From Bimuria novae-zelandiae CBS 107.79 (lineage: Eukaryota > Ascomycota > Dothideomycetes > Pleosporales > Didymosphaeriaceae): a stretch of DNA of 64,000 bases. The stretch lies in contig ML976657.1 in the NCBI GenBank assembly GCA_010015655.1, forward strand, positions 1,117,654 to 1,181,653. Direction: 5' to 3'. Of the stretch, positions 43,572 through 54,013 are shown piece after piece; positions within the stretch are counted from its first letter, which is position 1; each line of letters starts with the position of its first letter. The notes beneath the pieces are model-generated. The model ran no database searches, was not told the DNA's origin, and worked only from the letters and a program-made list of their open reading frames with translations. A program made the position numbers and the translations under genes.

Positions 43572-44594
43572 ATTGATGAGGTCGAGAGATAGCTCACAAT
43601 ATGTGAGTGTACGCGGGCGGAGTTCAGGAATCGAGGCAGAGTGCGGCGTTCTTTCGGGCGTCTTTTATAGGATGCAGGCTGGGGACGGAGGATTGTAGCA
43701 AGATGGAACTTGACTTGCGTATCGTGCGGGTCAGTTAGTAGGGTATATAAGGCCGTTGCTCCGCCCGAAATGTTTCCCATGACTTGGACCCTGGTGGCGT
43801 TAGCTAACAATGAACAATCGATGACGCAGGAGCGCTTGTGGCGGTGCCATTCTTGTCGCAATGGCCGCAACCGCATTCGTGGCTCTAAGGACATGCGTTG
43901 CCCTGTGATACATGACCTAAGGATAGTCGGGCATTTGTTTCTGGTGTTGCTGATAGTGACACCCTTTCGGAGCTTTGCTGTCTGTGCACGGACAGCTTCG
44001 GAGTGTCATCCTTGGGTCGGCCGCCTGGGGCGCAGACACCCATCAGCCGCCTGGGAAGCTTACTGAAAGTCCCCTAAAACCCGGTGTCGGCAGTGCTACA
44101 AGAAGCCTCCGATGAAAAGCTCCAGTACATTATTGCCAGTATTGAAACCCGGAGCTGTTCATTTCCGTAGGATATGCGGGTATACAATGCGGTATGACGG
44201 GGGTTCACGGCGTAGGAAGGTAAGTCACAATGCGAGGAAGCAATTGATTGCCTTGCGTAGCAAGGATGTACCTCTGCAAAGGAGCAGCAGTTCTATCCGC
44301 TCTAATCTCCTCCAATCGTCCTATTTCAAAGATCGCGTCTCTCTTGCTCACACATAAGCCCAAAAAGATTGCTGCCACGCCGTTTGAAAAGCGTAGCGTC
44401 TATGACTGACTCGGGAAAAGCCTGGAAATGTGAAGATTTTGAGGTATTAAGGGGTATCCGCCCTTCCAGACGCCGAACTTGTTGAAAGACGGAAATTTAA
44501 CCGCCAAAGATATGCATGTCATGTCGTCGTAAATGGTGACCGTCGTGGCTGAAGTTGATTCAACGCACGCATGCAATTACAGGGAATAGTACAT
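43572..44594. other. Intergenic region
   Basis: This lies between the WW-domain gene start and the end of the SAM synthetase gene, both on the minus strand. It contains the WW-gene promoter. The frame at 43,710-44,066 (plus) has a Cys/Arg-rich start but is not recognisable. Confidence 0.45.
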
Positions 44595-46068
44595 CTAGAA
44601 CTTGAGAGTCTTGGGCTTCTCCCAGGTGAATTCCTTCGAAAAATCAGCAAGTGCTCGGTGACACATCAATATGAGCGGGGTAATACCTGGTTGGTGAAGT
44701 GGCCGTTCTTGGCGGTCTGGTTGTAGATGGGGTTGGTGAGGTTCAGCTCCTTAACAATGACACCGGGACGCATGTTGAAGTTGGCCTTGATGATTTCGAC
44801 AAGCTCCTCAGAAGACTTGTTCGAGGTGCCGTAGGTGTCGACGTAGAGGGAGAGAGGCTCAGCAACACCAATGGCGTAGGAAAGCTGGACAAGGGCACGG
44901 CGGGCAAGACCAGCGTTGACAAGGGACTTGGCGATCCAGCGGCCGAGATAAGCGGCGGAACGATCGACCTTGGAGTAGTCCTTTCCGGAGAAAGCACCAC
45001 CACCGTGGGCACCCCAACCACCGTAGGTGTCAACAATGATCTTACGGCCAGTGAGACCGGCGTCACCCTGGGGTCCACCAATGATGAAAAGACCAGAGGG
45101 CTGGATGTGGTAGACGGTCTTCTCGTCAAGGTACCTGGCGGGAATGACACGCTTGATGATCTTCTCCAAGATCTCCTTGCGGAGCTCCTCGGTAGTGATG
45201 TCCTCGGAGTGCTGGGCAGAGACGACGACAGTGTCGACACGGAGAGGGATGACGGCACCGTTGTCATGAGCGTACTCAACCGTAACCTGGGTCTTGGTGT
45301 CGGGTCGCAGCCACGGGAGCTCGCCGTTGTTACGGGCCTCCTTCATGGCGCTGTTGAGCTTGTGAGAGAGGAGAAGAGTCAAGGGCAGAAGCTCGGGGGT
45401 CTCGTCGGTGGCGTATCCGAACATGATACCCTGGTCACCGGCACCGAGGTTCTCGAGCGCCTCGTCGTAGTGGAGACCCTGGGCAATATCGGGCGACTGC
45501 TGCTCAATGGCGACGAGCACGTTGCAAGTCTTGTAGTCGAAGCCCTTGTTGGAGTCATCGTAGCCAATGTCCTTGATGGCATCACGGATGGTCTTCTGGT
45601 AATCGAGACGGGCCTTGGTAGTGATTTCACCGAAGACCATGATCATACCAGTCTTGGTGGCCGTCTCGCAAGCAACCTTGGAGAGCGGGTCCTCCCTCAG
45701 GCAGGCATCGAGAATGGCATCGGAGACCTGGTCACTGCGGGAGTCAGTGTGGCTCGAAAGTCAATGTCTTCTCACGCTCCGACATGCTGTTGGTTTTCGA
45801 GGTGCGGGGCGCGGACCGGCTGTGAGTAGCCGGCTGGCGGGCAGAAGAGGAAGGAATCATCGACGGGAAAAGGAAGGCGCATGCGACGAGGAGAGAAGGA
45901 ACGATGGGCACTCACGCAATCTTATCGGGGTGGCCCTCACCGACGGACTCGGAGGTGAAGAGGAAGGTGTTGCCCTGAACAATAGTAAGCACCCCGCCGG
46001 ACACGACGATATGAGACGCATACATTGAGCTTCGGCGTCGGGACCGAGGAACCGTTGGTTTGAGTCAT
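44595..46068 (-). CDS. S-adenosylmethionine synthetase (methionine adenosyltransferase)
   Basis: Four exons on the minus strand, 46,024-46,068, 45,916-45,974, 44,687-45,734 and 44,595-44,633, are separated by introns of 49, 181 and 53 bp and sum to 396 residues, the family's length. The cytosolic enzyme makes S-adenosylmethionine from methionine and ATP. Signatures are GHPDK at residues 29-33, the GAGDQG nucleotide motif, and GGGAFSGKD near residue 280. The last exon encodes only [12 protein letters not shown]. Without the three introns the ends are lost, and all boundaries are GT..AG and keep the frame (..GEGHPDKIA / [11 protein letters not shown]). The tiny first exon (15 codons) agrees with fungal homologues. 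An antisense frame of 376 codons (44,699-45,829) is a composition shadow. It is divergent from GPN3. Confidence 0.95.
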
Positions 46069-46475
46069 TGTTGCGAGGAAGATGTGGTTGTCGAGAACGT
46101 AGTGTAGGACTTGCGACCGTGTGGAGTTGTGAGAGGGGAGAAGAGGGTGTAAAAAGGCTTTGGAGTGTGGGGTGTTGGGTCAGAAACGGTCGGGGTTTTA
46201 AGAGAAGTCGGATCCCGTGTCAGGACCTGCCTCTGAGAAATGCGCCAATTGCCGAAAAAACGTGCCCAATTTTGTCGCGCAAAAACGCGCCGATAGTGCA
46301 AGCCTATGAAATGAGTGGGAGGTAGTAGCACGCCATTCACCGCCCCACCGAGGGACCAATGCCAGGGAGCCCCGCCATTGCGGGCGGCCAGCAGCTCTCG
46401 GTGGTGTGTTTCTGCCCGCGCGCGTCAACGAGCCCAAAGTTTCCGAGCCCGCCCAACGCGCAGACAACCGCCGCC
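46069..46475. promoter_or_regulatory. Divergent promoter between SAM synthetase and GPN3
   Basis: The 407 bp between the two start codons must hold both promoters. Two housekeeping genes sharing a short bidirectional promoter is common in compact fungal gene islands. A GCGCG-containing inverted stretch lies near 46,270-46,295; no specific site is claimed. Confidence 0.55.
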
Positions 46476-47422
46476 ATGAGCAAATACGGCACGCTGGTCA
46501 TGGTAAGATTATTGTTCCAGGTACTTTCCATGCGACGGACACTGACTGCGCTACCCAGGGCCCGGCTGGCGCCGGCAAATCCACCTTCTGCGCCTCCCTC
46601 ATTCAGCACCTGCAGAACAACAAGCGCCCGTGCTTCTACGTGAACCTCGACCCCGCCGCCGAAGAGTTCGCATTCGAGCCGGATCTCGACATCAAAGACC
46701 TCATCAGTCTTGAAGATGTGATGGAGGAAATGAGCCTGGGACCCAACGGCGGCCTCATCTACTGCTTCGAGTTCCTGATGGAGAACCTGGACTTCCTGAC
46801 CGACCCACTGGAGGAAGTCACGGACGAGTACCTCATTGTCTTCGACATGCCCGGCCAAATCGAGCTGTATACACACGTGCCTATCCTGCCGGATCTAGTC
46901 AAGACGTTGATGCGCGGCTCGCTAAACATCAACATGTGCGCCGCGTACCTGCTCGAAGCCACCTTCATCGTCGACCGTCCCAAGTTCTTCTCCGGCACTC
47001 TCTCCGCCATGAGTGCCATGCTGATGCTGGAGATGCCGCACATAAACATACTGAGTAAGATGGATCTGATCAAAGGCCAAGTGGCGAAGCGGGAGCTGAA
47101 GCGCTTCCTGGACCCGGACCCGGGACTTCTGGAAGACGACCCCACGCGAAAGCCGAAGGGAGAAGAACCAGAGACCAAGGGCTATCAAGACCCAGGCTCC
47201 ACCCAGAGTGTTATGAGCGGATCCTCGTTTGACAGGCTAAACAAGGCTGTAGCCCAACTCATTGACGATTTCAGTATGGTCTCGTTTCTGAAATTAGATG
47301 TGCAAGACGAAGACAGCCTGGGAGCAGTCCTAAGCTATATCGATGACGCGATCCAATTCCACGAAGCCCAAGAGCCCAAGGAGCCTAAAGATGAGTTCCT
47401 TGAAGCGTCTATGGAGGGGTGA
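46476..47422 (+). CDS. GPN3: GPN-loop GTPase 3
   Basis: Exon 1 (46,476-46,502) and exon 2 (46,559-47,422) flank a 56-bp intron and give 296 residues. GPN-loop GTPases (GPN1-3) are essential in yeast for nuclear import and assembly of RNA polymerase II. The P-loop reads GPAGAGKST (residues 10-18), created exactly across the splice (MSKYGTLVM / GPAG). The diagnostic GPN tripeptide occurs in [11 protein letters not shown], followed by [13 protein letters not shown] (the DxPGQ Walker B-like motif) and NILSKMDL (G4). The intact frame reading straight through the intron from 46,406 is coincidental and would break the P-loop. Assigned to GPN3 rather than GPN2 by the [13 protein letters not shown] start and length. 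Confidence 0.93.
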
Positions 47423-48642
47423 AGACCGCGCGAAACAGCATGTCGTAAGGTTGGCATTGGAAGCCGCACACATACACTAGAGTAGAGCATCAAAGAGTGT
47501 CGTTGGATTGCGGGTCGTCGGAACAGTGTAGCAACTGACATCCAACGCCGCTAATTACAGTAGCGACATACACTAGGTGGTCTCACGAGCCAGTACAGGA
47601 ACAGTACTGTCACAACATGGGACAAATTCAGCCAACGGCAGGCTACCTGTGCGTCGTCCGGAAAGAGCTAGGGTGGTCAATAATGTTGTTCCGTGCGATA
47701 CATGATGGTCGGTACACGGACTGTAAGGGTTCTGACCCGATATGCGGGATACACGGATTTCGGTGGTGAGCGCGGGTTTCATGTACACGATTCGACGAAC
47801 AGAAAGGATGGAAGCATTTGATACCCCGGATCCTAATTGAATCGTTTGGAACAAGCATCGGACCAGAACCGCTTCCTTGTGAGAATTCATGTCTCGTCCC
47901 ACAAGGGTTCGCTATTATAGTGCCACACGAGTGTACTGTACCCGATCTCTACTCACGGGTTCTGCTTTTTGTGTGTGCATCGGCTTTGTCATGCCGTTTG
48001 TATACATTTCCCTTCCAATTCAACCAGGAGATCTCCTCTTATCGCCATACTATCTCTTGTTACTTCCTAATTCAAACGCGTTTTGTAAGAAGGACGCAGC
48101 CTCAGCAGTCTTTGAAGCATCACTCCTCATGAAGCTACCAATGTATCCTCATGCACTTCTTTCCACAATTCTTTCCGCTCTTGCGATGACGCGATCTACA
48201 ACCCTCAACGTCCAGTGTCACGAATGGTGCGCTTCAATCCCACCATCTGCGGGGAGGAGTTCATCATTAAGCCGCCGCTAGCTCCTTGCAGCTACCCGCC
48301 CGTACTGCCAAGCGTGAAAAACTTTACACTCCACCTTGGCCGTCGAATCAGCTTGACATTCACTCCTTGGGCGTCGGATAAGATCTAATCAGATGCATCT
48401 TATCTGATCCGAAGTGTGCGCTGATGTCTCTCCGAGCGCTGCGCAGTGACGAGGGTGCACATGTATGGGGCGAGAATCAGGCAATGAGTGGCCGTATTCC
48501 ACGATGATCGGGTGGGTAGCAGCATGGGAGGGGATTGTAAAACGTGGCAGGAGCCAGCGTCGAGGCACGAAGCGCAATCCTTCTCCAAGGACCTCCACGT
48601 CTGGGCAGCTTTGGCGACTTCACTTCTACAGCAGTCATCGAC
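47423..48642. other. Intergenic region
   Basis: This is 1.2 kb upstream of the P450. Short frames (for example plus 47,889-48,281, 130 codons) have hydrophobic parts but no family resemblance. An in-frame ATG at 48,544 could extend the P450 by 33 residues. Confidence 0.45.
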
Positions 48643-50515
48643 ATGGCTTTGCTAAGCGTCTTTTCTGATCTGTCCGCCAGTTTCATCTACTGGAGAGTGC
48701 TCTTCCTAACCTCGATACCGCTCAGCCTGATCTACTACTTCGTTAGGAGAACGCGGTCAGGGAGTCCGGATATCAGACAGTACTCGCACTTCCCGCAGCC
48801 TGAAGCGGCGGACCCGGTGAGAGGACATTGGGCATGGCTGGAGAGGATTGGTGGAGAGGGGGACCCGCGACGCGCTTTCGGTACGTTCAAATCTACGAAT
48901 TGTACTTGCACGAACTCCGCACAGGTTCAACTAAGTGAGTAACGCAGATGAGATGCTGTACGAACAATGCCAGAAGCTGGACTTCCCTCCGGTCTTGCTG
49001 GTCGATATGCGGCCTGTGGAAAAGTTCTTGCTCCTGTTGATCTTTGACAACGAGGTCGCGGAGCAGGTTACAAAGCCGTCGAAGCAGTACTCGACCAGTA
49101 TGCCTAAGCACCCTAGTATTCAGACACTGGCTCCATTAGTAGGCGCAAGGTCTCTGGTCACAACAGATGTAAGCCTCCTTCTGCCGCAAGCGCTCATACA
49201 GCAAGAACTGACAGCGATGATTTGTGTGTTAGGGCGAAGAGTGGAAGGGCCTCAGGAAGAGGATCCTGCCTGGTTTCCAACCGCACCATCTCCTGAGCCT
49301 CGTGGGGGCCATTTTGGACAAAACCGAGACGTTCATAGAGCTTATGGAGAAGAAGGCCGCTACTGGCGAGGAGTTCCGCCTCGAAGAGTATACCACGAAC
49401 CTGGTTTTTGACATTATCGGCATCGTTACTTTCAACATGGATCTGAACGCTCAAATCGAGGGAAAACAGAGCGACGTCCTGCTAACATATCGAGCACTAT
49501 CTAACGCCTTTAATAAACGTCCCTTCGGCGCGAAATGGTGGAAGGAATACCTCACGCAGAACGAGCGCGAGATCCGCCGGCTCGACGCGAAACTCGACAA
49601 CATCCTAAAAGAAGAAATCAAGAAACAACACAAAGACCTTCTCGCCAACCCCGACACCACCTCTCGAAGCGTAGCCACCCTAAGTCTCCACGGCATCCCC
49701 AAGCTCACTCCCCAGATCCTCCAACAAACCAGCGACACCCTCCGCGGCTTCCTCTTCGCCGGCCACGACACCACCAGCATCCTCCTACAATGGTGCTTCT
49801 ACGAGCTCCACCGCCGCCCAAAATCAGCGCAGGACCTCAAGACCGAACTTGACACCGTCTTTGGCCCCGACGCACTCCCCAGCTCTGTCATGGACCAACT
49901 TCGCGGCCCTGAAGCGGGAAAGCTCCTCGCGCGCCTCCCATACACGGACGCAGTCATCAAAGAAACGCTCCGCCTCCACCCCCCTGGCACCACGGCGCGC
50001 GTCACGCCCCAGGGCTCCGGCACGACGCTCACCCTCCCCTCGGGCGAGCGCCTCGTCGTCGACGACTTGTGCCTGACGCCCCGAGCGTACGTCATACAGC
50101 GACACCCTAAAATCTTCGGCGCCACGCGCGACGACTTCATGCCCGAGCGGTGGCTCGGCGACGCGGGCGCGCAGATTCCTGACAGCGCGTTTAGGCCGTA
50201 CGAGCGTGGCCCGCGACGCTGCACTGGGTCCGAGCTGGCGAACCTGGAGGCGAAGATTGTGCTGGCGACTGTGGTGAGGCGGTTTGAGTTTGTCAAGGTT
50301 GGCCTGGGGGAGGTGGAGGTGGATGAGGAGGGGAACCCGCGCGTGGATGAGAAGGGGTATTGTAGGACGAAGTCGACGATGTTTTCGGTATGTATGGGTG
50401 TTTTGATGCGCGTGAGGGGGAAAGTGAGGACGGTGCTGATTTGTGGATGCAGACGTATTTGGTTACTTGCAAGCCGGTTGATGGGATGCAGACGAAGGTT
50501 AGGATTAAAGCGTAG
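48643..50515 (+). CDS. Cytochrome P450 monooxygenase (microsomal type)
   Basis: Four exons, 48,643-48,880, 48,948-49,168, 49,233-50,387 and 50,453-50,515 (introns of 67, 64 and 65 bp), give 558 residues. The N-terminus has one membrane anchor (IYWRVLFLTSIPLSLIYYFV). The I-helix oxygen-activation motif AGHDTT is at 329-334, the K-helix ETLR at 397-400, the PERW segment follows, and the heme loop YERGPRRCTG places the axial ligand at Cys483. The loop's first aromatic is Tyr instead of the usual Phe, and the RGPR form is typical of several fungal families. It is a complete class II P450 that needs an NADPH-P450 reductase partner. No biosynthetic genes lie beside it, so a substrate cannot be proposed. 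The final exon (21 codons, TYLVTCKPVDGM..) is the normal P450 C-terminal strand. Confidence 0.92.
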
Positions 50516-51467
50516 CGTGGCGCGGAGAAGGCAAGGGTGGCAATGAGGTGTGTGTACTTTGGGCTACCTGGGGCTGTAGACTGGTGAGTTCGATCGGATC
50601 CCGGTAAGTGGCATCAATAGAATGTAAAGCGGGCGCAGTGAGATAGGTATAAGTTGTTGATGACAATAAAAAAAACCCGGGGGCGAGTAGAGGAAATGGC
50701 ACAGCAGTCGAAGTGAAAGGAACGCAAATACTCAAAAACCATATCTACAGACTATTACCACATCTTCTCGTTTCTCGTTCAAAAGTGAGTGAACAGTGCT
50801 GTACTCATCACCATTCTTTTGATACTGTAACTAGCCTTTCCACACGATAAAAACAGGTTGGTAAACCACACGGCTCGTGGTGATCACACCGTTTCTGTTC
50901 GAATTAGAGACGTTCTGGAAGATTTCGGGGGTTGCTGTTGTTGTCATTTTGGCCACCATCGATGGTAGCAGCGGGAAGACCTCGGAGCGTAGCAAGACCC
51001 AGCACTCGAGGTTCGCTCCAGATGTCGGGCATCTGGAGGGGTAAGTCGTTCCTACCTTCGGGAGGGTGAGGGAGGTACCGAGCGACTTGTGCCTGCCTTC
51101 ATAGGGATGAGGAATGAGGTATGCAGCCAATTGCGCCTGCCTCTCATGGGAAAGGCGGTCTTACCGGGAGAAAAGGGCGCTTATTGGCTATGAATTCATG
51201 AACCTGTTTGGGCCGGTACATGTTGGATATACCACAAGGTTTAGAGAATCCCATGGTGGGTGGAATCGTCCTAGATCCTGGAGCAAACAAGCGCCAGGTA
51301 CAGTGACACTGACAGCTCCACTCGGTTTTAATCCGTGCATAATACCCACAACAAATACTTATATCAGCTCATGAATCATAGATTGCTCTCGTTACATCGT
51401 GGGATACCTTCTGTTTGGACGTCAGTGTATGCAAAATCCCCCATATGTGCAGATAGCATCCGGTCGT
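50516..51467. other. Convergent intergenic region
   Basis: This lies between the 3' ends of the P450 and PEX7 genes. A minus-strand frame of 99 codons (50,831-51,130) is open but has no recognised family or supporting context. Confidence 0.45.
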
Positions 51468-52532
51468 CTACTGCATGAGGGCCCGCGCATCCCATACCAG
51501 AACACGCTCGTCCCACCCTGTGCTCGCACACCAGCCCTCTGCGCCAAACAAGCACCAGTCCACACCCGTCGCAAACTCAGTGTGTCGCCCCATCCTTCCC
51601 ATTTCGCGCCCGCCCCCGAGCACCATAGGGTCTTCCAGCATGTTATCCTGCTTCATTGACCCTGCGCCCATGGCACTGCCATCCGTCCACACCCGACACG
51701 TCATATCGTAGCTCGCGCTCAGCAAGATGTCTGAGAGATGCGGCGACCACGATACGCGTCTTACGGCGTATTCGTGGCCTGGCAGGACGGCGATGGGCCC
51801 TGCTTGTGGAGCCCGGATATCGAAGGTGCGAACGAGGCGGTCGACACCAGCAGTAGCGACCACTGTGTCGCGATACTTATTCCAGTCGTGGGTGAGGGCT
51901 TCGGTGGGAGCGATGCCCGGCGGAGCAGCGGCGCCCATGCGGGGCTTTGGCGGGGTATGTATAGGGATGTTGAGCGTGAGGTGGTTTGACGCCGACGCCG
52001 GCGTCCGCAGGTCGAATATGCGCAGATGCGAGTCTGAGCCGACGCAGCTCAGTATGGACGGGCTGTGTGGGCTAAAAGCGGCCGAGTAGGTGCACGTGTG
52101 AGTAGGCAGCGTCGCGATGCTGGCCGGCGCATTGGGATTCCATATCTTGACGGTGCCGTCCCAACTGCTGCTCAGAAAAGTGTCCTTGCCGACAAGATTC
52201 CAATGTACGGCAAAGACCTCGCGCGCATGCTCTTGCCAAGATTGCACCGGGAACTGGTCGAGCGTGATGTCGAAGAGCTTCACCGAGCCGTCGCCGCCCG
52301 CGGTGAGCAGCTGATTCTCGTGCGCCTCGCTCCAGGTCGTGTCGAACAGCGAGTCCTGCGTGTCGAACCACTTCTCGGCGACGACGCCGTTGGCTGTGAG
52401 GCCCAGCACGTAAAGGCGCCCATTGCCCACGAGCCCGAAGTTGGCGGCGCTGGCGACGGCGATGCGCGAATCGAAGAAGGGCGAGTATTTTACGCTGTAG
52501 CCATTGAAGCCCTGCGTGCGGAACTCTAGCAT
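51468..52532 (-). CDS. PEX7: Peroxisomal targeting signal 2 receptor PEX7 (WD40)
   Basis: This single exon has the start chosen at 52,532, giving 354 residues, because MLEFRTQGFNGYSVKYSPF is the conserved fungal Pex7 N-terminus; the open frame continues upstream to an ATG at 52,631, which is probably 5' leader. Pex7 is the cytosolic receptor that carries PTS2 proteins such as thiolase to the peroxisome with a co-receptor. The protein is a WD40 propeller: WD-type repeats end in VKLFDI, VKIWNP, LRIFDL, VRTFDI, CRVWTD and VLVWDA. The usual family features (GHEYAVRRVSWSP, TEFATGVDW) are present. A Pro/Ala-rich insertion (residues about 215-240) lies between repeats 4 and 5, as in other filamentous fungi. 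Confidence 0.94.
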   Translation of the reverse strand: MLEFRTQGFNGYSVKYSPFFDSRIAVASAANFGLVGNGRLYVLGLTANGVVAEKWFDTQDSLFDTTWSEAHENQLLTAGGDGSVKLFDITLDQFPVQSWQEHAREVFAVHWNLVGKDTFLSSSWDGTVKIWNPNAPASIATLPTHTCTYSAAFSPHSPSILSCVGSDSHLRIFDLRTPASASNHLTLNIPIHTPPKPRMGAAAPPGIAPTEALTHDWNKYRDTVVATAGVDRLVRTFDIRAPQAGPIAVLPGHEYAVRRVSWSPHLSDILLSASYDMTCRVWTDGSAMGAGSMKQDNMLEDPMVLGGGREMGRMGRHTEFATGVDWCLFGAEGWCASTGWDERVLVWDARALMQ

Positions 52533-54013
52533 GGTGCTGCCGGTGTAGGTGTGCCCATTGTCGATGGGAGGAAGCAAGTCAACAATGAGACTGTGAACGC
52601 ACTTCCGAGGTTCGGGCCGTGGCGGCGACACATGCCATTCGGAGCACGACCTTGGGGCTGCATATCACGTGTTTTGGCGTCGCGCTGGGGTCCGTGGCAC
52701 CTCAACCTTCAGTCGCGTGTAGTCTACCCCTCCGACTATCTCGACACGCCGCTCCCTCGACCCTGCAATAGAGGTACATGAAGTTGGGACACATGCCACC
52801 TTTCGTTTCTTATATGGGCTCACTGAGCCAAGGCTCGATGCAAATTCTCGCCATTCTGCTTTCAGTGCTTGAAGACGGAAGAATCGGCATTCCTTCTAGC
52901 TGCACTAGTTCACGATGTATGTTTAATCTCAAGCTACGCGGATGTAGGTTTGCGCAGTCTGGAACACTGCACAACCGTCACGCTTCGTGGGGTGCGACCC
53001 AACTTCCTCCGCCTGTTGGTCTATTCTGATAGCAAGTTCGTTGCTGCCGATCCCGAAGCCCCTATCGTTATCCTATCCGCGATGAGCTCGTTTTCTAGGA
53101 GATTGAGCAGTGGTCGAGTCGCGTTGTTCCCTTTACAACCACCATCAGCGTGTCCAGCACGGTGTGCATTGATGCTTCGGGCGAGGGTGGCCTGAGGACA
53201 TTGAGAAACCAAACATGAAAGTCGCAAAAGGCATCTCTGAAACCCGTCAGCAGAAGCGCTTTCCGCTTTGCCGACCTTTGACATGATCGAGGGTGGTCTC
53301 GGTGCACGCATTACCTAGTTAAGAAAGAGCTCAGGTTTAGCATGACACTTCACCTTCTGCTAGGGCAGCTATTGCATCGAATTTGCGAATAGCCATAAAA
53401 ACGAGCTCCTTTGGCTCTGTTCGATGCCGTTTCTTTTCTCCCGCTACTCTGCTTGCCGTTAGCTGCAAATCATGCAAGAGCCTCACGCCCAGCAGTGTTC
53501 TAACTAGCAGTGCTATTTGCGGACTCGTCTAAAATCAGTGTTGAGCCAAGGATGGTATACAATCTCTCTTGGAGGGCATCGGCTTACGTTCATAGAGGCA
53601 TGAGGAAAGACATAGCATACGGCTGCTGTCTGCCCCTCAACACCAAGAACATCGCCTTGAGCTTAACATACGCTATGATGAAGGATGCAACTCCTCCAAG
53701 AGACGTCATCTAGCGCGTCCGTCTGTTCACGTTTGACTACGCTCGTCTAGCGGTAGCACCATGTTGCAAGTGCTTCGAACATCATATAAAGTTAGATCGC
53801 ACGCATCTACCGCTATGCCATTCACCGCGGTGACGGCGCTCCCACTGAGTCTCTCATTACAACTGCCACTCCGTTGGTTTTCCGGCTGGCTGCTACCTTG
53901 GCCCTTCATCTACAATACGCTCTTTAGCATATCTTAATGTTATTGCCGCCCAACTTGTATTATAGGCCCCATCATCGGCCGCTCCCCTTGCCTCGGATAT
54001 AACGAGCTCTTTT
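52533..54013. other. Intergenic region, no gene supported
   Basis: This is 1.5 kb of normal composition. It holds the PEX7 promoter on the left. On the right, a frame from 53,813 (MPFTAVTALPLSLSLQLPL..) is hydrophobic like a signal peptide but stops at about 53,937 before the secreted-protein gene; it may be its broken first exon. Confidence 0.4.

Noticed and set aside
44699..45829. 376-codon plus-strand open frame
   Set aside because: It lies antisense to SAM synthetase exons and has a repetitive Gly/Leu/Val composition caused by strong codon bias of the sense gene.
46406..46475. Upstream extension of GPN3 reading through the intron
   Set aside because: Reading through destroys the [10 protein letters not shown]-loop that splicing at 46,503-46,558 creates.
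47889..48281. 130-codon plus-strand open frame upstream of the P450
   Set aside because: Overlaps other open frames, composition is unremarkable and no homologous pattern is seen.
48544..48642. Upstream in-frame ATG as P450 start
   Set aside because: The extension is polar and would bury the membrane anchor 45 residues in; 48,643 gives a normal P450 N-terminus.
50831..51130. 99-codon minus-strand open frame
   Set aside because: No recognised family, overlaps the presumed 3' region of the P450, and lacks supporting context; kept as intergenic.
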